A stretch of 6,398 bases of DNA, taken from contig DMMW01000066.1 in assembly GCA_003452965.1 (NCBI GenBank), positions 1 to 6,398 on the forward strand. Direction: 5' to 3'. This DNA is from Elusimicrobiota bacterium (lineage in GTDB: Bacteria; Elusimicrobiota; UBA8919). The position numbers were made by a program, and so were the translations under genes. Below the pieces are notes generated by a model. It had not been told where the DNA came from and searched no databases. It saw only the letters and a list, made by a program, of their open reading frames with translations. Positions 1 through 6,300 of this stretch are shown here, piece by piece (the stretch's first letter is position 1; every line of letters begins with the position of its first letter).

Positions 1-1
1 C

Positions 2-30
2 TTGACATATAATAAGTTATATTGTATAAA
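2..30 (+). promoter_or_regulatory. sigma70-type promoter of the abiE operon
   Basis: A perfect -35 hexamer TTGACA (2-7) is followed after 17 bp by a near-perfect -10 hexamer TATAAA (25-30). Transcription would start near 36-38, about 28 bases before the ATG at 66. A second TATAAT (50-55) has no matching -35 and is probably just AT-rich sequence. The match and spacing are seen directly; activity is inferred. Confidence 0.75.
7..22. promoter_or_regulatory. palindrome in the promoter spacer, possible AbiEi operator 1
   Basis: A perfect inverted repeat, ATATAA-TAAG-TTATAT, lies between the -35 and -10 boxes. AbiEi antitoxins are known to repress their own promoter by cooperative binding to two inverted repeats, and this is a natural candidate for one. 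Because the sequence is almost pure A/T, a chance palindrome is possible. Its centre is 30 bp (about three helical turns) from the centre of the next palindrome, so both would sit on a similar face of the helix. Confidence 0.4.
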
Positions 31-35
31 TAAAG

Positions 36-53
36 TATAGATAATAATCTATA
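36..53. promoter_or_regulatory. palindrome at the transcription start, possible AbiEi operator 2
   Basis: A perfect 7-bp-arm inverted repeat, TATAGAT-AATA-ATCTATA, spans the predicted transcription start. It includes a G/C pair in each arm, which makes chance less likely than for the upstream palindrome. A protein bound here would block initiation, which fits negative autoregulation by the adjacent AbiEi-like protein. A third, overlapping inverted repeat (ATAATA/TATTAT, 51-65) surrounds the weak ribosome binding site AGGG at 56-59, which sits 6 nt before the ATG. Confidence 0.5.
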
Positions 54-65
54 ATAGGGTATTAT

Positions 66-839
66 ATGAACACAAAAAGGACAATACTATCTGAAAAAGA
101 ACTAAATTTGATTGAACAGATTATCATAAAGCACGGCACGATAGTCAATTTTGTGCAAATCTATTCAATCTTAAAAAGCAAAATTACCCGACAGAGTACA
201 AGAAATTTGGTTAATAAATTATCAAAAAACGGGTGGTTAGTGCGGATAAAAAAGGGATTATATTTTGTAGCAGGTTTAGAATCCCGCGGTGTTATATCTG
301 TCCATTATTTTAAGATTGCGCAAATCCTGGTTAAAGAATCCTATATCTCATGCGAATCGGCATTACAGCATCACGGGATGTTTGACCAGCTTTTAAAAAC
401 AATTGTATCCGTATCATTAAAAAGATATCCTATAAAAAAAATACAGAATAACGAGTTTAAATTCATAAAAGTAAAAAAAGATAATTATTACGGTTGGCAG
501 GAGGAACGAATAGAAAACCATGTGGTAAAGATAGCGTCTCCTGAAAAAGCATTGCTGGATTTACTTAATTTCGGAAGGAATGTTTATTATATTGATTTGG
601 TTCTTGAGAAACTACAGGATTATCATAAAGACATTAACCTTGATAAATTGGTTGAATTCAGTAATAAACAGAGTATTACCGTTCAAAGAATTCTCGGTTT
701 TATAATGGATAAACTTACCCTGGATTCCTCAAAAATTCATAATAAAATCAAAAATAAAAAAAACTGCAGTTATATGTCTAACGACAGTAAAAAATTTAAT
801 GCCAAATGGCGGCTTTACTATCATAAATCTTTTAAATGA
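66..839 (+). CDS. abiEi: AbiEi-like antitoxin and transcriptional repressor
   Basis: This 257-residue protein resembles the AbiEi family, antitoxins of AbiE (type IV) toxin-antitoxin systems that also repress their own operon. Residues about 10-70 form a winged helix: helices, then RNLVNKLSKNGWLVRIKKGLYFV, shown here as RNLVNKLSKNGW and KGLYFV, the turn leading into the wing. Residues 93-170 carry typical family stretches: YISCESALQHHG and, near the end of this part, IASPEKALLDLL. The C-terminus (NAKWRLYY) also fits the family. The ATG at 66 follows AGGG (56-59), and the predicted promoter lies just upstream. The stop overlaps the next start as ATGA (836-839), the normal arrangement with the toxin gene. 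The reading frame is intact although the toxin is broken, so it survives as an orphan antitoxin/regulator. Family call from remembered motifs; no search was run. Confidence 0.85.
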   Translation: MNTKRTILSEKELNLIEQIIIKHGTIVNFVQIYSILKSKITRQSTRNLVNKLSKNGWLVRIKKGLYFVAGLESRGVISVHYFKIAQILVKESYISCESALQHHGMFDQLLKTIVSVSLKRYPIKKIQNNEFKFIKVKKDNYYGWQEERIENHVVKIASPEKALLDLLNFGRNVYYIDLVLEKLQDYHKDINLDKLVEFSNKQSITVQRILGFIMDKLTLDSSKIHNKIKNKKNCSYMSNDSKKFNAKWRLYYHKSFK

Positions 840-1304
840 AGCTTGAACTTTTGAACAGAAGGGAATTAGAAGTTAAAAATAAAGTGTCCTTAAAATACGG
901 TCTTGCAGAAGCCGAGAAGGACTATTTTCTGGCTATTGTTTCAAAAATTATTTATGAGTCACCAATAAGAAGCAAAATTGTTTTTAAAGGCGGCACAGCG
1001 ATACTATCATTGCTATATTCCGCAGTCGCGGTTTTCAGAAGACCTTGATTTTACTTCCCTGTATCAATCAATTACTATAGATTAAGTAAAAGCGGTTCTT
1101 GAATCTCAGGATTTTCTGGAAGTAAAAAAAGATTATGTTTCAAAAGCGACAATAAAAATTGAGAGATTAAAATATACCGGCCCGCTCGGACTAGCAAATT
1201 CTCTGAAAGTTGAAATTGATTTTATCCAGAATGTGGTTTTGCCGGCAAAAGAAATTGAATATAAAAATGTATGGGGTGTTAAGACCAATCAGAACAGTTT
1301 TGAA
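836..1304 (+). pseudogene. abiEii: broken AbiEii nucleotidyltransferase toxin gene
   Basis: The gene starts at the ATGA overlap with abiEi and encodes an AbiEii-like N-terminus reaching the nucleotidyltransferase motif FKGGTAILSLLY. The frame then runs into TGA at 1046-1048. Removing one base (best the G at 1022) restores the family sequence YSQSRFSEDLDFTSLYQS, containing the metal-binding EDLDF motif. That frame meets a second lesion, TAA at 1083-1085, then continues as VKAVLESQDFLEVKKDY and later GLANSLKVEIDFIQNVVLPA through to WGVKT near 1286. The usual C-terminal half of this toxin family is absent: the coding similarity stops just before the GTTATCT repeat. A frameshift, a nonsense codon and a truncation together make an active toxin very unlikely. 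The family's proposed role is nucleotide transfer causing growth arrest during phage infection. Confidence 0.85.
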
Positions 1305-1360
1305 GTTATCTGTTATCTGTTATCTGTTATCTGTTATCTGTTATCTGTTATAGGTTATTA
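1305..1360. repeat. GTTATCT tandem heptanucleotide repeat
   Basis: Six perfect GTTATCT units run head to tail from 1305 to 1346, followed by two degenerate units, GTTATAG (1347-1353) and GTTATTA (1354-1360). The array sits exactly where similarity to AbiEii ends and before the winged-helix segment, so it marks a rearrangement junction. Seven bases is not a multiple of three, so three units encode the heptapeptide VICYLLS; unit-number changes by slippage would shift the downstream frame. Confidence 0.95.
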
Positions 1361-1412
1361 TTTATTCATCACAGTATTCAAAAGAAAGAATATCGTAACT
1401 CCCCAAGATGCC

Positions 1413-1616
1413 ACCCAGAAAACTATAGAGAAAACTGTGGAGAAAATAATTAGATTAATCAAAGAGAATCCTATGATTACTATACAAGAACTTTCAAAAG
1501 AAACAAAACTTTCTAACCAGGGAGTTATTTGGAATCTCACTAAATTAAAAAAGAAAAATACAATAAAACGCATTGGACCTGACAAAAGCGGGCATTGGGA
1601 AGTTGTAGAGAAATAA
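1413..1616 (+). pseudogene. detached winged-helix domain, probable 3' remnant of a larger regulator gene
   Basis: An open frame runs from the abiEii remnant (possible GTG start at 1233) through the repeat and ends at TAA 1614-1616, giving up to 127 codons. The last about 67 codons form a winged helix: TQKTIEKTVEKIIRLIKENP, then ITIQELSKETKLSNQGVIWN and LTKLKKKNTIKRIGPDKSGH, ending WEVVEK. The TQKT-type linker followed by this fold and an RIGPDK..G.WEV ending is typical of the C-terminus of long ATP-binding, AlbA/Schlafen-type regulators. Here it has no such N-terminus and no evident ribosome binding site or start of its own. I read it as a remnant joined by rearrangement. If translated from 1233, the repeat would supply a hydrophobic membrane-like segment (about residues 24-49) before this domain, making a membrane-anchored DNA-binding chimera. 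That is possible but unsupported. Confidence 0.6.
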
Positions 1617-1627
1617 AAAACAAAAAA

Positions 1628-1642
1628 GTCAAAATTTTTGAC
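1628..1642. repeat. 15-bp palindrome; possible minus-strand terminator
   Basis: GTCAAAA-T-TTTTGAC is a perfect inverted repeat with a one-base centre. Read on the minus strand it is followed by T6, a G and another T6 (1627 down to 1615), which is terminator-like for leftward transcripts. On the plus strand no T-run follows. It could instead be an operator for the downstream genes. TTGACA at 1638-1643 overlaps it, but no -10 box lies at a proper distance, so I do not call a promoter. Confidence 0.35.
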
Positions 1643-1671
1643 AGAACGGAAAGAGATAACGGGGGGAATAT

Positions 1672-1788
1672 ATGAAAAAAATAATTTTGGTTTTAATTTT
1701 CACCCTATTTTTGTCTATCCAATATTTTCTGAGATATGTAGCCGTCCCTAATAAAAAAATGGAGGTTCTATGTCTGATAATGATTTAA
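1672..1788 (+). CDS. 38-residue hydrophobic small ORF overlapping the cas9 start
   Basis: ATG at 1672 is preceded five bases upstream by a G6 run (1661-1666), a good ribosome binding site. The peptide opens MKKIILVLIFTLFLSIQYF, a lysine-plus-hydrophobic stretch like a signal peptide or single membrane segment, continues LRYVAVPNKKMEVL, and ends at TAA 1786-1788, 19 bases inside cas9 in another frame. I recognise no family. Two readings: a truncated 5' end of a secreted-protein gene cut off when the cas locus arrived, or a small leader ORF whose translation is coupled to cas9, since the cas9 ribosome binding site lies within its codons. The strong start signal supports translation; the function is unknown. 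Confidence 0.4.
   Translation: MKKIILVLIFTLFLSIQYFLRYVAVPNKKMEVLCLIMI
1761..1765 (+). promoter_or_regulatory. cas9 ribosome binding site
   Basis: GGAGG lies four bases before the ATG at 1770 and fixes this as the cas9 start. The ATG also places the RuvC-I aspartate at residue 11, the usual distance from the N-terminus. No convincing promoter was found in 1617-1769; the best weak pair is TTGTCT (1711-1716) and TATGTA (1735-1740) with 18 bp between. Confidence 0.8.
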
Positions 1789-4700
1789 TTTTTTCATTTG
1801 ATATTGGCACGGGAAGTATTGGCGAATGTGTCAGACAAGGCAGCGAAATAAAACATCTTGAAAGTTTGTTAATTCCTGCCGAATATGCATCTACAAAAGA
1901 TGCTACCAAAAAACGGCATCAAATCAGAACAAGAGAGGCACATAAAGCAAGAGAAGATTGGTGGCGAAAACAAGCAAAAGAAGCAGGCATTGAAGTTCTT
2001 GAATCAAGACAACCAACCAAAGAAAATCCTAATATAAAACCCGATGAAAGATTATTAAGAGAATTTCCAAAAGATGGTGATAATACTATATATACATCAT
2101 GTCTTTTAAGAATAGCATTACTGCAAGGAAAAAAACTTGATGGCTGGCAGATTTACAAAGCAGTATGGTCTGCAATCCAGCATCGTGGATATGATGAAAA
2201 AAATCATTGGAAAAATGATGATGATAGTGCAGAAAACAAGAAAAATGTAAATGAATATATAAAATACTGTAAGGATAATAAATTTGAAGAGAAATATTGG
2301 TTACCATGTTATGTTGATGCACATAGAATGGGAATTTGGTCGCCAGAAGATTCAAATAATCTGTATCGCAAACGAAATAACGAAACCAATCCAGCGCCGG
2401 CAAGAAATAAAAATCATTCAAAGTATCATTTGGTGTTTCCACGTTCAAAAGTTGAAGAAGAGTTAAAACATTTACTTTCTCAAGCGGCAAAACTATTTCC
2501 AAAATTGGCAGGGAAAGAAAATTATATAGTTTATGGTCCCGGAGAAGTACAATATGCTTCGATGAAGAAAATGGAGTTTTCCAAGTATCGTGGGAAGGAA
2601 TGGGATTGGCAGGGACTTTTAGGTCAAAAAATACCACGGTTTGATAATAGAATGTTAAATAAGTGTTGTTGTATGTCACATTTCAATGTTTGTCGTGCAG
2701 ATGACATGCTCAATCAGGAAGTAATGTTTTTAATGATGCTTAAAAATATGCGATATCATTCTAAGAATAAGCCTGATGAAATGCTTACTGCTGAACAAAT
2801 AAAAGAACTATTTAATAAATTTAAGGACAGACTAAAATTTGAAAAAAATGAAAAAGACAAAGTAAAAAATAGAAAAAAGGAAGTTATTCCAAAAAGCTTA
2901 TTGAGAAAATGGGTAATAGAAAAACTTAATGGTGAAATTCATCCGGCACATAGTTTAATTCCAATGCCAAATGCAGGTGGTAGATCGCGGTATTGCCGTC
3001 CTGCATTAGAAGTTATAAGGGAAGTTATTTTATCCGGAAAAACTCCTAAGCAAGTATATGAAGAATGCGTTGCTAAAAATAAAATAGAAAATCCGGAACA
3101 AAATTCAAAAAAAGGACGGATACAAAGTGATTTTGATTTTCTGATTAAAAAGGGTACTTCAGAAAAATGGGAAAACTTTTATATTTCAGATAATCGTTAT
3201 GAGCTTCGCGAAATGTCTGCAGATGAACGCAAGATTGAGATTGAAAAAACATTAAATGAAATAAATAATCCTATCGTTAGTCACCGGTTAAAATGGTTTA
3301 AAAAAGAACTTAATAAACTTGCTTTTGGTGAACCAGAGAAGAAAAATCCTGGATATGGTATACCGGAGAAAGTTGTTCTTGAGTTTGCCCGAGATGAGTT
3401 TATGGGAAAACAGGCAAAAGAAGATTACTATAAGTTTATAAAAGAACAAACTAAAGAGAGAAAAATTGTAGTAGAAGAACTGGAAAAAGCAGGTTTTTCA
3501 AAACCATCAGGTGAGATGATTCGTAAAATGATGTTATTTAGACAACAGGACGGAATAGATTTTTATTCGATGCAAAATATTAAACTTTCACATCTTGGAG
3601 AATATGAAATAGATCATGTTATTCCGCGTTCAAGAGGTGGATCCGATGCTTTTTATAATATTATACTTACAACCAATAAAAATAATTCTGCGAAAGGCGA
3701 TAAAACACCGTATGAATGGCTTGGTAAAGGAGATATTTGGGATAATATTAGTGAAAAGTTGAAAGTAAACAAAAAAATGGGTTCAAAAAAGAAATTACTT
3801 TTTATGGCATCTTCTGAAGAGCAATATAAGCTTTTAATAGATAAATATACGCAGCTATCACAGACCGCATATATTTCCAAACTTGCCCAAAAAGTCACAG
3901 CTCTTACATTTGGCTGGGGTATGCAAACTAAAGACGATAATAGAAATATTGTTATTGCAACCGGCGGACAGACCGCCCGAATAAGAAGTAGATTTAAACT
4001 TGATAGGTTACTGCATTCCGGAATGACTGATGAAGAATTTGAAAAAGCTTTAAGAAACGGTGAAATAGAAAAAAAGAACCGCTCTAACCCACGCCATCAT
4101 GCGCTTGATGCTCTAGTGCTTTCGGCTGTACCTGAAATTAGAGTGGATAAAAATAGGAAAGGAAAATATGATGATATTTATCCGTCATGGCTTACCCGGG
4201 ATTTCTGCGAAAAAGAAGTTGCTCATGTTTATCCAAAACAGATTAAGTTTTCTAAAGCCCAGCTTGCCGAGGTTCTTTATGGAAAGAGAGAAGTAAAAAA
4301 AGAGGATGGGTTATGGTATACTTACGCAATAACCCGGCAAAATGAAGGAACAAGAATTGAGGATTACTATGTAAAAAAATCTGAAAAGAAATCTGATATA
4401 GAAGATATGGAAAAATTGAGAAATAAAATATTAAAAAAAGTAAATCATATATTCAGTAATGATATAAGAACCGATTTTAAGAAAAAACTGGAAGAAAAAC
4501 CTACAGAAGAACAATGGAATGATTTTATAAAAAACTATAAGGTAAATGGAACTTGTCCTCATCGTATATCTGTTATAGGAAACCCAGGAGTGAAAGGATT
4601 TAAAGAAAAACAACCGTTGCCGCCGAATTATAAAGAAATTCGTCCCAACAGTAAACAATATTATGAAACAAAAACCGGGCAAAAATGGTCATATACTGCC

Positions 4701-4997
4701 CAACTGATATGCCTCAATGAAAAAGATGAGTGGGAAGTTCATCCTGTTTATGCATGGGATTCGCTGTACGAACGAATTAAAAAAGCAGAACAAGAATTTA
4801 AAAAAGTTGTCAAATTTCACTCACGTCAATCAGTTGAAATAAAAAACGATTGTGCAAATGGTAAAATTAAGAAAGGCATTTATATTTTGGCTACTATACA
4901 AAATGGTAATTGGGGTGTGCTTGAATCTCAGGGAGAAAAAATAGATGCGAGTCTTAATGAGTTGATGAATATCGGAGAAATGTGGCCTATCATATAA
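1770..4997 (+). CDS. cas9: compact, divergent type II-C-like Cas9 endonuclease
   Basis: Cas9 cuts both strands of target DNA guided by a crRNA:tracrRNA pair. At 1075 residues it is in the small II-C size range. Domains in order: RuvC-I FSFDIGTGSIG with catalytic D11; an arginine/lysine-rich bridge helix about 46-70 (KKRHQIRTREAHKAR); REC lobe about 75-525, including HRGYDEK (138-144) and KIPRFDNR (287-294) leading into a C-rich stretch 299-308; RuvC-II VVLEFARDE with E538; HNH about 560-690 with YEIDHVIPRSRGG (D615, H616) and N639; IVIATGGQTARIRSRFKLD (727-745); RuvC-III RHHALDA with H777 and D780; C-terminal wedge and PAM-interacting region about 790-1075. All expected catalytic residues are present, so it should be active. 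RuvC-I reads SIGECV where most Cas9s have SIGWAV, and the bridge helix has fewer arginines than usual, so it is divergent. The 3' end overlaps cas1 by 16 bases. Subtype is inferred from size and gene content. Confidence 0.95.
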   Translation: MSDNDLIFSFDIGTGSIGECVRQGSEIKHLESLLIPAEYASTKDATKKRHQIRTREAHKAREDWWRKQAKEAGIEVLESRQPTKENPNIKPDERLLREFPKDGDNTIYTSCLLRIALLQGKKLDGWQIYKAVWSAIQHRGYDEKNHWKNDDDSAENKKNVNEYIKYCKDNKFEEKYWLPCYVDAHRMGIWSPEDSNNLYRKRNNETNPAPARNKNHSKYHLVFPRSKVEEELKHLLSQAAKLFPKLAGKENYIVYGPGEVQYASMKKMEFSKYRGKEWDWQGLLGQKIPRFDNRMLNKCCCMSHFNVCRADDMLNQEVMFLMMLKNMRYHSKNKPDEMLTAEQIKELFNKFKDRLKFEKNEKDKVKNRKKEVIPKSLLRKWVIEKLNGEIHPAHSLIPMPNAGGRSRYCRPALEVIREVILSGKTPKQVYEECVAKNKIENPEQNSKKGRIQSDFDFLIKKGTSEKWENFYISDNRYELREMSADERKIEIEKTLNEINNPIVSHRLKWFKKELNKLAFGEPEKKNPGYGIPEKVVLEFARDEFMGKQAKEDYYKFIKEQTKERKIVVEELEKAGFSKPSGEMIRKMMLFRQQDGIDFYSMQNIKLSHLGEYEIDHVIPRSRGGSDAFYNIILTTNKNNSAKGDKTPYEWLGKGDIWDNISEKLKVNKKMGSKKKLLFMASSEEQYKLLIDKYTQLSQTAYISKLAQKVTALTFGWGMQTKDDNRNIVIATGGQTARIRSRFKLDRLLHSGMTDEEFEKALRNGEIEKKNRSNPRHHALDALVLSAVPEIRVDKNRKGKYDDIYPSWLTRDFCEKEVAHVYPKQIKFSKAQLAEVLYGKREVKKEDGLWYTYAITRQNEGTRIEDYYVKKSEKKSDIEDMEKLRNKILKKVNHIFSNDIRTDFKKKLEEKPTEEQWNDFIKNYKVNGTCPHRISVIGNPGVKGFKEKQPLPPNYKEIRPNSKQYYETKTGQKWSYTAQLICLNEKDEWEVHPVYAWDSLYERIKKAEQEFKKVVKFHSRQSVEIKNDCANGKIKKGIYILATIQNGNWGVLESQGEKIDASLNELMNIGEMWPII

Positions 4998-5890
4998 TTC
5001 ATATACTTACCCATTCAAGCAAACTTAGTATTGATAGGGGGTGTCTTGTATGCTCCTCACCAGATGGTGAAAAACGGCTTCCAAAAGACGATATACTTGC
5101 CGTAATAGTTGCCGCAAGAGGTGTATTATTTACTGCCGGATGTTTGTCGGACTTGTTGGAAAATAATACAGTAATACTTCACTGTAATGATAAATACCAG
5201 CCGATAGGAAAAACAATAAGATTAAATCAAATAGTTCATCCTGAAATATTTGAAAGGCAAATAAAACTACAAAATTCTTTTTCAGATATTCTTTGGAAAG
5301 AGATATTAAAATCAAAAATAAAAAATCAGGCAATTCTGCTAGATACTTTAAAAAAAGAACATAAATTATGTGAAATGCTTAACCAAAATATATTAAATGA
5401 ATCTAATGCTGCTAAACATTACTGGAATATATATTTTTCTTGCTTTAAAAAGCCGCCGAAAACAAGAGAAAGAAGGGGTGCTATTGATCCTATCAATCAA
5501 ATGCTAAATTATACATATGCTGTAATAGGTGCAATTTTACACAGAAGCATTGTGGCTCATGGTCTAAACGCTCAATTAGGTATACATCATAAATACAGGT
5601 TTAAGAGCGATCCGTTGTTATACGATTTAATAGAACCTTTAAGGCCGATTTGCGATTATTTACTTATTAAATTTCATTTGAATAATTCTAAAAAAAAGAT
5701 TGAAGAATGGATTAAATTTGTCGGGAAAGAAATAACAGAAATTAAATTTAAAACAGAAGATAAAAAAAATATTAAAATGGTATATGAAATAGACAGATAT
5801 GTTAACAGCATAGCTAACTGTTTTTATACGGGTAATTTAAATACTCTTCACACACCATGTTTGTCAGATATTGAAATTGAAAAAAAATAA
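4982..5890 (+). CDS. cas1: Cas1 spacer-integration nuclease, type II
   Basis: Cas1 (302 residues, about the usual type II length) is the metal-dependent integrase of the Cas1-Cas2 complex that inserts new spacers at the leader end of the array. The family pattern is clear: N-terminal beta domain opening YHIIHILTHSSKLSI, AARGVLFTAGCLSDLLENN (44-62), then the helical catalytic domain with E140 in LNESNAAKHYW, H202 in LGIHHKY, and D215/E218 in DLIEPLRPICD. The start is GTG at 4982, inside cas9, with GGAG at 4974-4977 only four bases upstream. This gives the family-like beginning M(A/G)(Y/W), and no better start exists. The overlap implies translational coupling with cas9. The end overlaps the cas2 frame. 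No residue expected for catalysis is missing. Confidence 0.95.
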   Translation: MAYHIIHILTHSSKLSIDRGCLVCSSPDGEKRLPKDDILAVIVAARGVLFTAGCLSDLLENNTVILHCNDKYQPIGKTIRLNQIVHPEIFERQIKLQNSFSDILWKEILKSKIKNQAILLDTLKKEHKLCEMLNQNILNESNAAKHYWNIYFSCFKKPPKTRERRGAIDPINQMLNYTYAVIGAILHRSIVAHGLNAQLGIHHKYRFKSDPLLYDLIEPLRPICDYLLIKFHLNNSKKKIEEWIKFVGKEITEIKFKTEDKKNIKMVYEIDRYVNSIANCFYTGNLNTLHTPCLSDIEIEKK

Positions 5891-6230
5891 TAGTAAATAT
5901 TTTATGGGCTGGCTTATAGTATTGTTTGATCTTCCCGTAACAACCAAAAGGGAAAGACGGCTCGCAACCGGTTTTAGAAATGATTTGCTTGATGAAGGGT
6001 ATTTAATGCTTCAATATTCAGTTTATGCAAAATGTGCCGTAACATTAGACAAAAAAGAATCTTTTATTAAAAGACTTGAATTGATAGGTCCTGATACCGG
6101 AAATATTCAATGTATTTTTATTACAGATGCTCAGTGGGGAGAAAGCATATTCTTGCATAGTACTCGAAAAAAAAGTCATAGAAGTATTAAAAATTTTACT
6201 AATCCATCTGAACAACTTCAGTTTTGGTAA
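5871..6230 (+). CDS. cas2: Cas2 adaptation protein, type II
   Basis: Cas2 is the structural dimer that holds two Cas1 dimers in the spacer-acquisition complex. The sequence shows the ferredoxin-like fold signature WLIVLFDLPVTTKRERR (conserved D20), FRNDLLDEGYLMLQYSVYAK, a later strand IQCIFITDAQWGE, and the type II C-terminal ending NPSEQLQFW. The start is uncertain: TTG at 5871 gives 119 residues and overlaps cas1 by 20 bases, TTG at 5877 gives 117, and ATG at 5904 gives 108. Type II Cas2 proteins often begin with a short S-x-Y segment before M-W-L-(I/L)-V, matching NSKYFMGWLIV, which favours a TTG. However, no start has a clear ribosome binding site, so translation is probably coupled to cas1. 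This is the last gene of the operon. Confidence 0.92.
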   Translation: MKLKKNNSKYFMGWLIVLFDLPVTTKRERRLATGFRNDLLDEGYLMLQYSVYAKCAVTLDKKESFIKRLELIGPDTGNIQCIFITDAQWGESIFLHSTRKKSHRSIKNFTNPSEQLQFW

Positions 6231-6234
6231 AAAT

Positions 6235-6283
6235 AAAAGGAAATAGTCTGACGTGACATGCAGAGGTCCGATATTTCCTTTTT
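6235..6283 (+). terminator. long-stem intrinsic terminator after cas2
   Basis: Five bases after the cas2 stop, AAAAGGAAATA (6235-6245) pairs perfectly with TATTTCCTTTT (6272-6282), and the descending arm runs into T5 (6279-6283). The 26-nt loop folds further: TCTG (6247-6250) with CAGA (6261-6264), and CGT (6252-6254) with ATG (6258-6260), leaving one bulged A. The A-tract on the left arm means it could also stop minus-strand transcription. The stem is A/U-rich, so efficiency is uncertain. Confidence 0.65.
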
Positions 6284-6300
6284 AAATTAAGACGTCACTA

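Noticed and set aside
1020..1050. Programmed frameshift in abiEii
   Set aside because: There is no slippery heptamer at the site, and the restored frame meets another stop at 1083-1085 and then loses its 3' half, so decay is the simpler explanation.
1305..1360. Insertion sequence or CRISPR-like array at the tandem repeat
   Set aside because: The units are only 7 bp with no spacers, and there is no transposase or terminal inverted repeat nearby; it is a simple tandem repeat.
1358..1585. Antisense frame over the winged-helix segment
   Set aside because: Hydrophobic shadow of the sense frame, with no ribosome binding site or family resemblance.
1638..1660. cas9 promoter with TTGACA at 1638-1643
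   Set aside because: The only -10-like hexamer, GATAAC (1655-1660), is 11 bp away, too short, and 16-18 bp downstream there is only a G-run.
2284..2466. Short plus-strand frame inside cas9
   Set aside because: It lies wholly within an intact cas9 region in another frame and resembles no protein.
2086..2679. Long antisense open frame inside cas9 (and shorter ones at 3653-3898, 4431-4682 and 5130-5333)
   Set aside because: The peptides have low-complexity F/L/I/S/Y-rich composition expected from the reverse of AT-rich, lysine-rich genes, with no recognisable domain or start signals.
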